Made by a program: the position numbers and the translations under genes | The notes under the pieces: generated by a model | Told to the model about the DNA's origin: nothing | Database searches by the model: none | Seen by the model: the letters and a program-made list of their open reading frames with translations, nothing else | Part shown: positions 45,097 to 58,222 of the stretch, one piece after another | How the letters are laid out: the number at the start of each line of letters is the position of its first letter | Position numbering within the stretch: the stretch's first letter is position 1 | NCBI GenBank assembly: GCA_013398015.1 | Contig: VZRR01007843.1 | Coordinates: 76,852 to 140,851 of the forward strand | Reading direction: 5' to 3' | Length of the DNA stretch: 64,000 nucleotides | DNA from: Oreocharis arfaki | Taxonomy: Eukaryota; Chordata; Aves; Passeriformes; Paramythiidae

Positions 45097-46664
45097 AAAA
45101 GATTCCTCAGTGTGCTACTTAAATGTTAGGTACATGGTATAAGCTCCTCTTACTCTCTCCATCATTGGTGTAGAGACAGTGTACACACAGATCTCTCAGA
45201 CCCTTGTAGCATGATGGGTTCATCTCTGGGTGTGTCTGTTCCTTCATGACAGAGGGTGATTAACTTGTAGATAGCTTAAACTAGAGCACTGATCCTAAAA
45301 TTTGCATGATTAGCACGACAACAAGTATATGAATTCCAAAACATTTGGATTAATTAAAAAAAGTTATTTAATTGGAGATTTTTATTCACTCCAGTACTAA
45401 TACACTCAAAAATGCTCATTTCCCTGTTCCCTGGCTGTGTAACTCATGGTGTAATTGTCATAATAATATTTGTTGTTACGGAGGAAAAAAGTGATATCAA
45501 ATCTAAGAGCAAATCTTTTAGTATTTTAGCAGCCAGTCCTGATTTCACACCAGAGGCATGTAGGAAAAAAAAAAAGAAAAGTTCTTTAGATCCATGGTCA
45601 AAAGAAAATCGCATTCTTATGACACCTGAACTGCTTATTTCATCCTTGTGTGATTGGACACCCAGAGGCAGTTCAGAACACCTCTAATCATAACACTTAT
45701 AAAATAGGTTGGTGACTGGGCTGCCATAACCATTAAAGATACACACTTCTTGATGGTACATTTTCCAAGATTTATTCCAGGGAAAACATCCACCCAACTG
45801 CTCCTGGAATAACCTGGCCATACCGATCACCTCAATTATTCCAAAGTACTGTCATTTGGAACAGACTGTACATTTTCTAGGCACTTTACTGCAACACACA
45901 GACTGTCATCCGTCTAGTGGCTTCAGAGATCACAATTAGTTTAGTAGAGGGCTGTTCTGTAAAATTATGGAATGTAGGATTTTGGTGTTTTGGTTGGTTG
46001 GTTTTTTATTCGGAGTTCACAATCATTACTCGCGCATGCTTCTCAAGTGCCGTGCAGCTCCACCCATTAGCCAAAAGAAAATTGGCCTGAAAAAACTTGG
46101 TTGATTCCAGCAACTGCTTCATGTTTTTGGGAGAATCTACCCTGTGAATAAATAAAAACAGCAATCAAAGTAAATTTTCACAGATTTTGTCACACAGTAA
46201 GAACTTATGGAGACATCAGCCAAATCATCTGTGGTACAGATAAATTTTGTGCTGTTTTAGGTACCTGCATTGCATCTGTCCATTACTGATACAGCTATTC
46301 TGTGTTTCCACCACAAGCAATGGCAATGAAGACCAAGAAACTTGAACTTATGCAAAAGATTCATTTTAATACTGGATGCAGCTTTGGAAAAACCTTATCA
46401 TAGTCCTTTGCCCTCTACCAAGAACAGCTGTCGAAAAGACCATGCCAGAGATTCACACACAGTGGAAGAGCAGGGCACACCAAACTCCAGTTGCATCAAA
46501 GGACATTTCCACTGAGTGTTAAAAAAATGCTTCCCAGCACAGGAAGCATTCCTGGCTCAAGACAGGGACAGAAGCCCAGTGAGGAATCTGGGCTCCTGTC
46601 TACAAAAGCATTCACAAAACTCTTGACTGCATGAGTAACCAGGTCTTTTGTTGAATTTTTCCTG

Positions 46665-46740
46665 GATTTAGACAGGATTGGACTAAGTGATTTATACAGG
46701 TCTCTTCACAACTACGTTTCTGCATGTTTCCATGAATTAT
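46665..46740 (+). mobile_element. Very old CR1-like LINE terminus
   Basis: GGATTGGACTAAGTGATTTA, TACAGGTCTCTTCACAACTA and TTTCTGCATGTTTCCATGAA align by eye with the sense CR1 end (GGTTGGACTCGATGATCTTA, AGGTCTCTTCCAACCT, ATTCTATGATTCTATGA). About a quarter of positions differ, so this would be a much older insertion than the others. A chance match is possible but the order of three blocks argues against it. Confidence 0.6.
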
Positions 46741-49700
46741 ATCCCTTATATGAGGGCTTCATGTCATTGAGTCTACAGTGTTCACTAGCTAGAAACAGAC
46801 ACAGTGGGCCATATTTATCTTTTATCAGATTAATTTAAACCTTCATTCCTAGAACAGCAGTAGATTATCTTTACAGCCTGAAGTAAAAATAGTCTTTGAA
46901 AATCTATTATCATTACTGTTTATGAAAATATAGATGATATTGTTATTTTTGTTTCACACTTGTACAGTAATTTTCATTTATAACCACAGAAACTTATGCC
47001 AGTGTCTTGTACAGACTGAATAATGCAAACTTGTATTTTTAAAGCAATACAAAAGCATCAGGAATAGAAATCCAAGAGAAGTAAAGAAGTTTTAAATTTC
47101 CGGGCACTGTAAAAGTAACCACTTATCATGTAAAATTATGCCTGAGTTTTGACCAGAATGTCATGCTTGTGCAGGTGCTTAGCAGGTCCTTCAGAAATTT
47201 ACTTCAGAGAATAATTCTGCATTGGCAGATGGAGGGACTCAATGAGTTAATGAATATCTAGTATCTGTTATTCTCTGAAGGAAGAAACTGTACACACATC
47301 TTTAGAAGACTACAATGAATATTCTGTGTAGCCACTAATGATATTGTTGACCATTCACCTAAAATGATGGATCACAGTGAACAAGGGCATATTAAATTTC
47401 ATTTTTTGATCCTTCAGTGGTCATTGCTTTTCACTGAACAATCATTCTCAAGACAACCTTCACTACTTTGCCTGCAGGGAAGGTTTATTGTAGCAGCAAG
47501 AGCTATCTCCAAAAAGTAATGAACATCACTTGACTGCCCATCTCTTGGAAACCTGTATAAACTAAATAACAAATAATGGGTGCCTGCAGCAGTTACTACT
47601 TTTCACTCGTAACCATTTGGATGAGGAATAAACCAAAGAATGCTTTATTACAAAAGAGGAAGCAAAATGTCATGCTGGGGGTAAAAAGAACTTAGCCTGA
47701 ATGACAATCTCTAAATGCTCATGCACACATGACTGCAGTGCCTGTGTCAAAGAATGGTAGTGTGGATGATTGTGGCAGTTTCTAAATGAGAGACTAAATA
47801 GATCAGGAATTTTCTTCAGAAGGAGGTATATGAGGGAATTTTAAAGAAAACTGAAACAGAATTGGTTGTTGACAACTGGAGCAAAGCTGTCAACTGAAAC
47901 TGAATGAGTTTCTGCTGTTTATTATAGCATAAGACTGTGATGAAATAGCAGTAAGTGCAAAGCAACAGAAGAAAAGTTATTGGGGGGTTGGTTTTCTTTT
48001 GTGTTTTGTTTTGGGGGTGCTTGATGGTTTGTTTTTTTCGTACAGGATGCAACTGTATTTAGGAATTGAATGCTGTAGGATGTTATAGGTGACAAAATTA
48101 GAACAGAAGAAAATTTGGGAAATAGGCCCAGTATTCACAACACAATCATGTTAGGGATTATTTCCCTAACTAAGGAACTTCTAACCAGAACTTCACCTTA
48201 ATGGAAGATAGTTCACTACCCTCTTTCTAGTAATTTTGTTTCTGCTTTTATTACTGACTCCTGTTACAACTGGTTTCTGCCTAAGCACCATTTTAAAATG
48301 GTCAAATTAGGATATTTTACTGGTCCCTTTCTGTATATTTCCCATGATTTAGATTCTATGATTTATATGATAAATTCTAGAAAGGAGTTTGCAGTATACT
48401 GAACACTTCACCGAACTGTTTATGATGAGGAAACACAGAATTTTTTGCAATTTCTTTGTTAAACTGCATTGCTGATTGGACACTCCTAGATCTTTGGTGA
48501 ATTCCTAATACCTTAGGTGATTTCAAAGCAAAAAATTGTAGACACATAAAATCTCTCTGCAGTTGTATTACTCTTCTTCCACAGAGGACAGCAGAGATCC
48601 ATACACTGTGGATTTGTCAATTCTTCAGATTTGTCATAAGGAAGCTTATTTGTAAGGAGTAGGCTCCTAAGCCAACATGAAATTGCGACATGATTTTATC
48701 AGAAATTGGTTGTCAACCTTTCTTTAATCACCTCGTGACAAAAGGTTTAGAGGAAAAGCAGTAATGAAAAATTCTCTTTGGCTGTCAGATGTGTGAGTAC
48801 TGAAGCCCTTCTAGATCTGAGGAGCTCTCTCAATTTTCATTCACTTCATTCACTTATCAAGAAATTCTTTTTATAACCTGATTCAGAGCCCACTGTAGTC
48901 AACATAAAACATGTACCAATTCCTGTAAAAGTTGGCTCAAGCCCAGAATAAAAGGCTTCCTAATTTAGATCTCCAATTTTCTTGAGAAGTTACTTTATAG
49001 CCATCTATACTAGCAAATTAAAATTATGGTTGCTGTTTATCTTGGGGACTGTTTACTCCAGGTAGCTCTCAAATTTCTTTAATAATTTGTGCTGTTGCCC
49101 TCTAGAATTTCAAAGAAAAATCTTTCATCTAATTGCTAGACTCTATATGCAAATGCTGTCAGGTTTAATTAATATTTCCCCCCTTGAAATGATGAACAAA
49201 GCTCAAGAAGTTTTAGATGGATCACGTTCTAGCGATATTACATTAGAAATCCAATGCTGTTCCACAAAAGATATTACAGCTTCATCTCCCCAGAGTGTTA
49301 ATAAACACAGGCTTGGCCTGTAATGAGTCTGCTGGTGCACACACTTCAAAATGTCGCATCTAAATGGGACAGTGGAGGTCACTGAAATCTGTATTAGCAT
49401 CCACCAGAACTGGTTGTCTACATGGTATCACACAGAACTATAATGAAGTATGAATTTTGTCAGTAAAGAGACAAAAATGGACCAGTACCCTCAGTAAGAC
49501 AGTTCAGGAGTAGACCTGATGCCAACAGATTATGTCAATCTATAATTTATGCATGTGTATGTTTGTTTAAAGTGTACCTGTATACATGTTCATACACATA
49601 TCAGGTGATCTACCAGTAAATCTTAATCTGGATTTTCAATCCCTTACCATAATTTCCATTTTCAGTTGAAGTGGGACATGTGAAGTATACACTACAAAAT

Positions 49701-52700
49701 AAACTCTGCAAATGCTCTGTTGGTATACTTAATGGGTTTAAAAAGGAATGAAGCCAAATATCTTCTCATAGCATGCCAGGAAGAGATCACACATTTGATA
49801 GAAGTAAGGTGCTTCCCTTTCTTTCTAGACTGCCCATCATGACACAAATCAGCCTTCTTTGACTAAAGAATGCCCGACAGGAAAAGCTTCAACTCCTCCT
49901 GGGATCCCATGGCCCTCCTTCCTTCAATCCTCTGTGTTAGCCCATAACACACCTGTCTCTGTAGAGTCTCTCATGAGCAGCAACTTTGTGCCCAGCCTTA
50001 GTGTTTCTTCTGTTGACATGGTTCTCTACAGGCATTGTCTTCCTTAAGTCAGGAGTAAAGTTTAGACGTCTCTGGAAGGAAGACTCAGCACACCTTCCAG
50101 CAACAGAATGAACCAAGTAGACTTTTCGATGTTATATCTATAGACTTTATGTTTTAAACTCAGTAAGAATCCTTTCATTCAAACATTGTCTATTCAGATG
50201 TAGATTTGCTTTGAGTAACTCGAGTACATTTGCTTTGAGGCTGTATGCAAGCAGATGGAACACCAGCTTCTTGCAGAGACGCGATTATTAGTTGATAATG
50301 CACTGTGTTATATGCCGGTGTAATCTGTGTCGTGATCCATTCTGTTCATGGCATTTTTCTCAACAGTGTATGTTCCAGACATTTAAACTCTTGTTCAACT
50401 GGATCGGACTCTTCCACTCTTGCAACCATTTAAGAAATCTGGCCTAAAGATTCAAGTCAGTGACATAGTTACTCAATCTCAGGCATCAGTGGGTGAAACA
50501 CTAGCTACCTCACTGAATGTATCAATCCAAAAATAAATTCTATTGATTTAAAAAAAATTTTAGCCTAGTTGCAGTCACTTAATCCCAGAGGCTTGGAGTG
50601 GTGAAATCTTGACCTTTGAAGGCAAGTGGGTTATGAGTGAATCTGCACAGATGCCCCAGTGCATTGTTTGTCCACAGACAAGTAGCAACTATTATTACAG
50701 CACACTTTTGATCTGAGCTGTGTTCAATCTCCCCTGACAAGCAGAGCTAGATATTGGTAAGTTTCAAAGGTGAATAAGCTCATTGAGTTACCGTTTCAGG
50801 CAAGGCAGAAAGAATACAGCAAGTGAAAGAATAAAGTAAGTAAAAAAATAAAGCTAGTGAAAGAAAAAAGCATGCAAAAGAAGAAAACAAGTGAAATTTC
50901 TAATGTCCAGAGAAAAAGAGGATAAACTACAGCTGCCTGAGCATGACTCCAGTTCTACTATGTTTTACTAAAAACAGAGTATTAACATTAGTCTATGAAC
51001 ATTAACCTTTTGCACACGTTGGCAAATGCTTCTCATATAACCCGTATCTGTAGAGGGGTCAGGGTGCCCAGTATGGAGGAACCCTCCTAGAAATCATATT
51101 TGTCACACACAGCCATGGGAAGTGCGCCCATGTCGCTTGGTTACCCATTCACTTGCAATATTGATCTTAGTTTTCCAAACCCCAGCTAGATATACAAAAA
51201 GAGAAATAATTTTGTAGACCAGGTCTGGATGAAGGCAAAAGGATATCAACATGAAAGCGAGGAATTATCCAGCATGATTTAGATCTGACTCCCTCAAGCT
51301 ATTGCTCACTAACTCTGCACTGCAAAGGAACAAAAAAAAATCACTTGTTCATCCTGGAAAATGGTTTTATATTCTCATAACAAACTACTTTTCCAACAAT
51401 TCAAGCACTTTCCTACTGGGAAACATTACCACCTGAAACAAATTTTGTTGCATGACTGTGAGTAAAACCTTCAAAGCTTTTCTTAGGTGACCCTGTAATG
51501 GGTTGAAAAAACAAAAGCTGACAGAGTAAGGAAGAAAGTACTCAACTTCCAGGTGAACAATCCACAAAAGGCATATAAAAGAGGCAGTAACTAAAGACAA
51601 AACTAACGAACACAGAACCGTTCACTCCAGACAGCCAAGGTTATTTTCAGGTGTAGTCTACACTGGAGAAATCAATTGGTGTAATGTCCTTCAGCTGTTG
51701 GCAAGGGCCCTTGAGTCTGAACAGATTCGATACAGTAAACTTTTCAGTGGCTATCACTGATGTTTCTCCAGGATTTGTGTGTCTGGGAGAATTCACTCCA
51801 CTACTGAGGCAGAAAATACACATCCCACTGCTTTACCATCTGCAGCAGCAGAGTTAACCCATCTCTCATCTATTTTCTTTGCCTGGCCTGAAGCCATTTA
51901 ACCATAGCCAAGGTATCATGTGTTTTTCAGAACCTACCTTGGGAGTTCTTTTCTTTTTTCTCAATAAACAGTTTCTGGTACAGAAGTGCCTTTTTTTGGT
52001 TCCCTAGTCAGAAACCATCTAGTTCCTTCCAGCTGTCTCTTCCTTCATCTCCAAGGGATAAGAAGCTTTGCCAGTTCTTGGAGTATAAGGCACCTCAGCT
52101 GTTTTAAGGAATATTGACATTTTTTTTCTTCAGTGATTGGAAGTCAGAGGCTGAAGAGGCGAAAGACCTGGAGACAAAGCTACAAATTTCTGAAAACTTA
52201 GGGAAGTTATAATGAAAAAGGTATCAGAGACCATCTGTTTTCAATCCTTGCCTGAAAATCCACGACTGCTTGAAATCACACCACTAGTTCAACAGGCAGA
52301 CAGCTTGTGATAACTGAAATGCCAAATTGAGAAGTTAGCATGTAAGGAGTCCATTTACACAGATTTTGTTTTTTTATAATTCATTTGGCCTTATTTAAGC
52401 TACCTCTGTGCATCCAGTCTGGAATTTTACAGAATAAGCTCTTTGAGAAATGTTCTTGTTATGTCATTTTTACCAGATTCAAGTAGAGGCTTCAATCTTT
52501 TCCTGATTTCCATAGGTTTACTGAGGTTAGAAAATGGACCAGAGCACAATGGCAGACTGTGCTCATTCTTCAGTCATGGTTACTTAGATTTTTATGGGTG
52601 GCTGTAGAATAGCTAGGACTAAAAAGGGCTTTTAAATTGTCATCTAGGAAAATGGAACTCTGCTAAAAAATATTAAATGTATGTTTTCATTATTTACGTT

Positions 52701-52722
52701 TCTTAAATGATCATCTGATTTT

Positions 52723-53040
52723 TCATAGGATCATAGAAAAACTTGGGTTGAAATGGACCTTAAAGCTCATCCCATTCCAACCCATGCCATGGGCAGGCAT
52801 ACCTTCCACTATCCCAGGATGCTCCAAGTCCCATCCAGCCTGGCCTTGAATGAACAATTCCAGGGAGGGGGCAGCCACAGTCTTTCTGGGCAACCTGTTC
52901 AAGGGCCTCAACACCTCCACAGTAAAGAATTTAATTATACTATCAAATCTAAGTCTATTCTCTTTCAGTTCCCTCTTGTCCTATCACTGCAGTATTCTCT
53001 CTATATTTTTCTTTTTAGGATCCTTTCAGGTACCGGAAGG
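52723..53040 (-). mobile_element. CR1 LINE 3' end, about 320 bases
   Basis: Antisense copy with terminus: CATAGGATCATAGAAAAACT, TGGGTTGAAATGGACCTTAA, CCATGCCATGGGCAGGCATA, CCTTCCACTATCCCAGGATG, CCCATCCAGCCTGGCCTTGA, GGGGGCAGCCACAGTCTTTC and CTCTTGTCCTATCACTGCAG. It belongs to the subfamily that has CACTATCCCAGG where others have CACTAGACCAGG; the 59.6 kb copy shares this variant. Confidence 0.94.
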
Positions 53041-53829
53041 TTGGTAATTTTCACAATAATTGTGTGGGGCACATAGTCATTTCCACATGTGTTGAGGAAT
53101 GACTGGAAGCTGAAAAATATTTTATCCCTGTCTGTTTTGTCTGTCTACTGGCCCTTTTGCTGATGATAGCAACACTAAATTCAGATGTGTCTCCATGTGT
53201 GCTGATGGAAGATACAGTGGTACCAATTCATAATCTTGGCACATCATCCTTTCTTTAAACACCACTGCAGAACCTTTGCAGCAATTCCCATGTGGTTTCT
53301 ACAGGCAAGACAGTCTTCAGAACAATGCAACCATCATCACCTTTTCCATCAGTGGAAAATGAGAGCTGAACTCTGTTTTCTCCACTGTCGTGAACATCAT
53401 TTGAAAATCTTTAGGCCTTGGCAGCCGTTTGTAATTGCTATTTGAGTTCTCTCATCTCAGTCCGAGCTCAAGCTGTCTTCCATACCATCTTAATACATTA
53501 GTCTTGAACATGACCAAACATAAAACAGGGCAGTTTTCCTGTATTTGTTACTAATTTTAGCTTCTTCTGGCCTCCAGGAAGGTGAAGAGAAACTTGTAGC
53601 TCATGAGGTTCAGGGTAGCCCGTGCTTTAACCATATGCAGTATCTCGTGTGTTGTAAATTCGTACACTAATCTAACTTCTCCATGTAGACAAGCTGTGAA
53701 AGGAAAAAAAACTGCTAGGAAAGTATGTGTGCATATGGCAACACTGAACTGAGGCCAAACTGGCTGCTTAGCACTTCACAAAGTGGAGAACTTACAAAAA
53801 GTTAAGGTGGAGTACCTCAAAACCATTTT

Positions 53830-53984
53830 TTATATATAGAATGATATAGATATAGATATAGATATAGATATAGATATAGATATAGGTAGATAGATATAGA
53901 TATAGATAGATATAGATAGATATAGATATAGATATAGATATAGATATAGATATAGATATAGATATAGATATAGATAGATATATC
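53830..53984. repeat. (GATATA)n microsatellite, about 150 bases
   Basis: About 24 hexamer-scale units of GATATA are interspersed with GATA tetramers (TAGATAGATA) and one GGTAGA variant, then stop sharply before TCGCCAG. The Ile/Tyr-repeat frame on the minus strand is a by-product. The mixture of 6-base and 4-base units indicates repeated slippage; length is likely polymorphic. Confidence 0.95.
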
Positions 53985-54072
53985 GCCAGTTCCCCTGTTA
54001 AACACCAGAGATGCCTGGGCTTGACAGCAAGAGACCCTAAGTAATAGCTCTATGATTAAAGTTAAATACTGC

Positions 54073-54107
54073 CTTTATTTATTTATTTATTTATAATTTA
54101 TTTATTC
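54073..54107. repeat. (TTTA)n microsatellite
   Basis: Five TTTA units, a TAA interruption, then two more. The motif resembles the array in the 35.46 kb inverted-repeat arm, but the flanks here do not match that arm, so this is an independent array. Confidence 0.85.
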
Positions 54108-57100
54108 GAAGTTTCATAGTGGTGAAAGAGGAACTGACCAGTTTTGCTCTTGACCCAAAGCAAGTTTCTGTGATGTTAGACAGTATTTTTGCACCCAAGT
54201 AATTAATTTGTTGTTCAGAACTGAACAAACAAAAATGGTTTTATTTGGCCTATGCTTCAGTCTCTGATGTTGCTCCAGCGGCTTGAGTACTCCACTGAGG
54301 AGTTCTCAGGCCCTGTGTGTGAGCCATTAATTCACTGTACCTCTAATTCAATGTACATCATCTTTCATATCTGAAATTCTGTAATCTTCTCATGTGCCTT
54401 GATTTCAGGCTCTCTGTGCAAGAGAAGACTTGTCACATGTATTCATGGTAAGCTACAGCCCGTGTCTTTCTGTTTGGGAAAAAAAAAAATAAAGAAAAAG
54501 AGGGGTGTTTCACCAATATGGTTTTATCACATTTCTAAAACAAACCTGGAGGGACCAAATTATTTTCACATTAGTTATTCTTATTGTGAAGGGATGAGTT
54601 TTGACTGTACGGGACCCACAGTAATCTCTATTGGAAAAAGCATATCTATATGCACGATTTTCCATCTGCTGCTTCACCTCAGCAGTTAGTCTTGCGTACC
54701 CTCACTAAAAGAGCTGGTAATTTTGTTCACATACAATGTATACTATTTCCTAGAGTTACACTGACTCAAGGGAAATTGTTCAAAAATGCAGTTTGAAAAA
54801 AAAAAAAAAGTTAGCAACATTTACCAAAAGATCACAGGTTTCTGTATTTTTCTCTTTCCTTGACTATTGATGACCATGGATCAGGGTTTTCTGTTGTTCA
54901 GGCAAAAAATTTGGCCCAAGCATAGGATAAGTAACTTTTTCCCTTGTTTAAAGAAATCTGCCCTTGACCTTGATGTACAAAATGAGGTGTAGCAGCTTAT
55001 TCAGGGAAGTTACTGTAGGATTTCACAAGGCCAACCATCCTATGCTTTTTAAATTAATGACTCTTGGAAAAAAACCTCACCTTCTGATGCTTTGCTTCTC
55101 TTCTTTACCACTTGCTCTGACACTGAAGAAATTTAGCTGAAGAAATACATAAATCATCACTGTCAATGAAATCAACAGGCCAGATAGCACAAATTAGATT
55201 TCTTCTAATTGTTTTTCAGGGGAACTAAACTCAACTACACATCCTGTGAACCTGTCACAGAGTCTGAATCACTGCTCATTTTCAGCCACAGGTTTACTCC
55301 TGTCTTCTAACAGGCTAGATCCTGAATTTTTTGTTTACTTTACTGCAGTTAGAAGACACTTATTTCCACAGTGTTTGGAGAAGAGTATTTGCCTGTGCAT
55401 TTTCCTTGCACGAATGCAGCCTTCAAAAGCCTTGTGAGAGGTGCAAGTGAAGGTGGTGTTGTGCCATGAAGAAAAGCTCAGACATGGTATGTGGGTCTTA
55501 CACATCCAGAAACATGTGCAAAAGGCAGAGAGAGAAGTTACTTCCAAGGCAGTAACGTGTCAGTGAGCAAAACAAATCAAACTTGATATTGTTGCACATG
55601 AATATATCTATATATATTAAAAAAAAAAAAAAAATCATTTTTTTTCCCCTTTGAGACAGGAAAGAAGTGAAACACAAGCTGTCCCCTGTTCTTTGTCATT
55701 CTAGAAAATGTTGGCAACAGGTAAGAGTGAGTGAAGGAAATGAGCAGCTCCCCCGGTTGCCAAAAGCTAGGCTTGCTATTGGTGTTGATAAGGCTTGTAG
55801 GTGCAGAAACAAACTTGATGTCTAGAGATTTAAAAGCTAGCAGGTGGAATCCTGCCTCAGCTGAAATTATGGAGTGTTTTGTTACCAACAAGACACACAG
55901 AATTTTTCCCACAAAAAGCATATTTCCCACCTTTGCAATAGCCTTCCAAAGGTGACTTGTAATGGACCAGACATCCTGGAAACCAGCTTGATCTCAGCTC
56001 AGCGTTGCTGGGTTACACATGTGAGGATTAAGCAGTGTAAGATGATGAGTAAGAATTGCCACTCAGCTTTTTCTTCATCTAACATGCTCAGCTAGTAAGT
56101 GCTGTAATTTCCATTATTAAAGGCTTTTCCTTCATCCAGCATTAAAGGTATAAGCTTTGAGACTGTTCTCACATGCCCAATTAAATGAAATTTTCTCTAG
56201 AATGAGATGATAAGCTCCACTCAGACTGCAGTCTTGGGGTGTCATTTGTCCACATTGTAGCTCTCCAGTTTCATCCTAGAAGTTAGCATCTGCCCTATCT
56301 AACCACAGAGAGATTCACACACCCTTCACAAAGTTTAACAGAGAAAGGAGAAAGGGAATGAAGTTGATTTGACCCACTGGGATTACTCCTACTCCAGAGA
56401 AAACTCCTCCGCTGTTGACAAACTCCTCCAGCCTGAATGTAATTCAGCATAAATAGCACATCACTCCAGTGATGGTTGATAATTGTGGTTACTAAAGGGG
56501 TTTCTCCTCAGACCTGCTCTTCTCCAGCTTTAATTAGGCATATAAATGGATGCCTAGCTAAAGACAGGCACAGTGCAGGTGAGGAGCCCATACTCGACAA
56601 TGTTTGAGATGTTCCGCTGTTGGCATACAACTCCCGTGAAGCACAACTGCTTGGGGAGATGAAAGCTAGGATCAAAACTACCAGGAACGAATGATTTCAC
56701 TTCTCAGATAATTTCTAAGAAACTTTCATTCCATGAAGCATTTTAACATTTCATCTGTTTATTCAATTCAGGATGAAAACACATGTGAAAACACAGTGAT
56801 TCTGGTCCTCCTCCACTCCTGTGTTTGTGAGCCAAACATGTCTCACAGACATTTCTCATAAAGTTGAAGGAATTTACATTGACTCTGGTGGGCTTTTTTC
56901 AGATTTCAGCTGACATAAATGGGAGCAAGTTTTGGCCCAATGGCTGTGAGTCTGACCATCCATCAGCAATTAAATATGCCAAACATGTGAAAAGACATAT
57001 CACTAGTGGCTGACACTATTTACTTTTGACATGAGAGATCTTTCACTAGGGACTTCCAAAGCAAGCAAAGCAAATCTTAGAGATTCTTTCCAATCCTTCC

Positions 57101-57799
57101 TTCACTATTTGTGCAGTGACAGGTCCTCAACAGCTCCTGTGACTTCTTACTTCACCCCTGTGATGCAGCATTAACTCCTCTGAAGAGCAGAGTATTAGAT
57201 GTTTCTCAGAGCTCATGAATTGCCATGTCTTTCCAAAGGGTTGTTGTGTCCTTTACTCCATGTTCTTTCATAGTAAAAAAAGAAGGTCAGTCCTCAGGAG
57301 CCGTTCCTGCAACCTCCCCTCATCTGGCAGTGAGGTGCTTCCTCCTGGTGCCAGTGGCTCTTTTACTGCAGCTGGATTGAGCTATGTTTTCAGTCTCTGA
57401 AAAAAAAAACAAAAACCTTTAAATATTTTCAACGGGGTAGATCTTACATTTTGGGGCTATGAGACAACCTCTCGCTGGGTGATGGCCTTTCTGTGCAAAG
57501 TTGTGGAAGAATCTCTTTGGGTCGATGGCAATTACAAGATTCAGAAATTCAGCTTGACCTGAAGAGCTTTCAATGTTTTAACAGCATAAAGGAGACGGCT
57601 GCAGGCAAGCCATGGTGTATCTCTTAAGGACCCATACAGGAGATGAGCTAAGAACAGTGAAGCTCTGATATCTACTGAGAAAGAAGAATTGAAGGCCAGG
57701 GGTGCACAAGGGACCCCTGGGAGACTGGTCAGAAGAATTACGGCCTCTTAATGTCCTCAGGTTCCTGGCATCTTGCAACAAAAAGCAGTCATAAATCCA

Positions 57800-58222
57800 C
57801 AGGATTGAAGAGTGACTGATGCCATCTACTTCGACTTTTACAAAGCATTAGGTGTTGTCCCACACCACAGTCTTTTCTCCAAATTGAAGAGGCAAAATTT
57901 GTCAGAGGCACACCATGGGGAATAAGGAACTGGCTGGATGGTCACACTTAAAGAGTGGAGACCAGTGGCTGTAGAGGGACTTCCCACAAGGGCATGAAGT
58001 GATAGGACGGGGTGCAAGGTTAGATTAGATATGAGAAACAAATTCTTGACTGTGAGGCCAAGCCCAGAGAAGTTGTGGCTGTCCCATTCCTGGAAGTTTT
58101 TAAAACCAGGTCAGATGAATCTCTTAGCTCTGGTCTAGTGGAAGGTATCCCTGCCCATGGCAGGGGGTTGTAATGAGATTAAATTTAAGGTTCCTTTCAA
58201 TCAAACCATTCTGTGAGTCCTG
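57800..58222 (+). mobile_element. CR1 LINE with broken reverse-transcriptase fragment
   Basis: This copy keeps part of the ORF2 reverse-transcriptase region. Codons 57819-57893 read DAIYFDFYKALGVVPHHSLF, matching the LINE motif around YLDFSKAFDTVPH with substitutions at key positions. After a frame change, 57919 onward reads GIRNWLDGHT then a stop, matching the downstream RNWLDGRTQ motif. The sequence between these motifs is deleted. It then jumps to the 3' UTR (GCAAGGTTAGATTAGATATG, GCCCAGAGAAGTTGTGGCTG, CTGGTCTAGTGGAAGGTATC, TGCCCATGGCAGGGGGTTGT) and the terminus CAAACCATTCTGTGAGTCC. Inactive relic; the only coding trace of CR1 in the window. Confidence 0.9.

Larger units (their letters stand above)
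44343..52722. other. About 8.4 kb almost free of transposons
   Basis: Apart from one faint CR1 relic (46665-46740), a T/C tract (45041-45096) and an A12 run (about 45567-45579), no repeat and no exon is recognised. Open frames are short (91 codons or fewer) and without domains. An octamer-like ATGCAAAT (49147-49154) next to TTTAATTAAT (49164-49173) is seen, but such words arise often by chance. Confidence 0.45.
53041..57799. other. About 4.8 kb of unique sequence with simple repeats
   Basis: Besides the GATATA array and a TTTA stretch (listed separately) it holds A-runs near 54480-54489, 54799-54811 and 55619-55634. No gene is recognised. Frames up to 117 codons show no domain. Confidence 0.45.

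Noticed and set aside
53817..54005. Ile/Tyr-repeat minus-strand frame
   Set aside because: Direct translation of the GATATA microsatellite.
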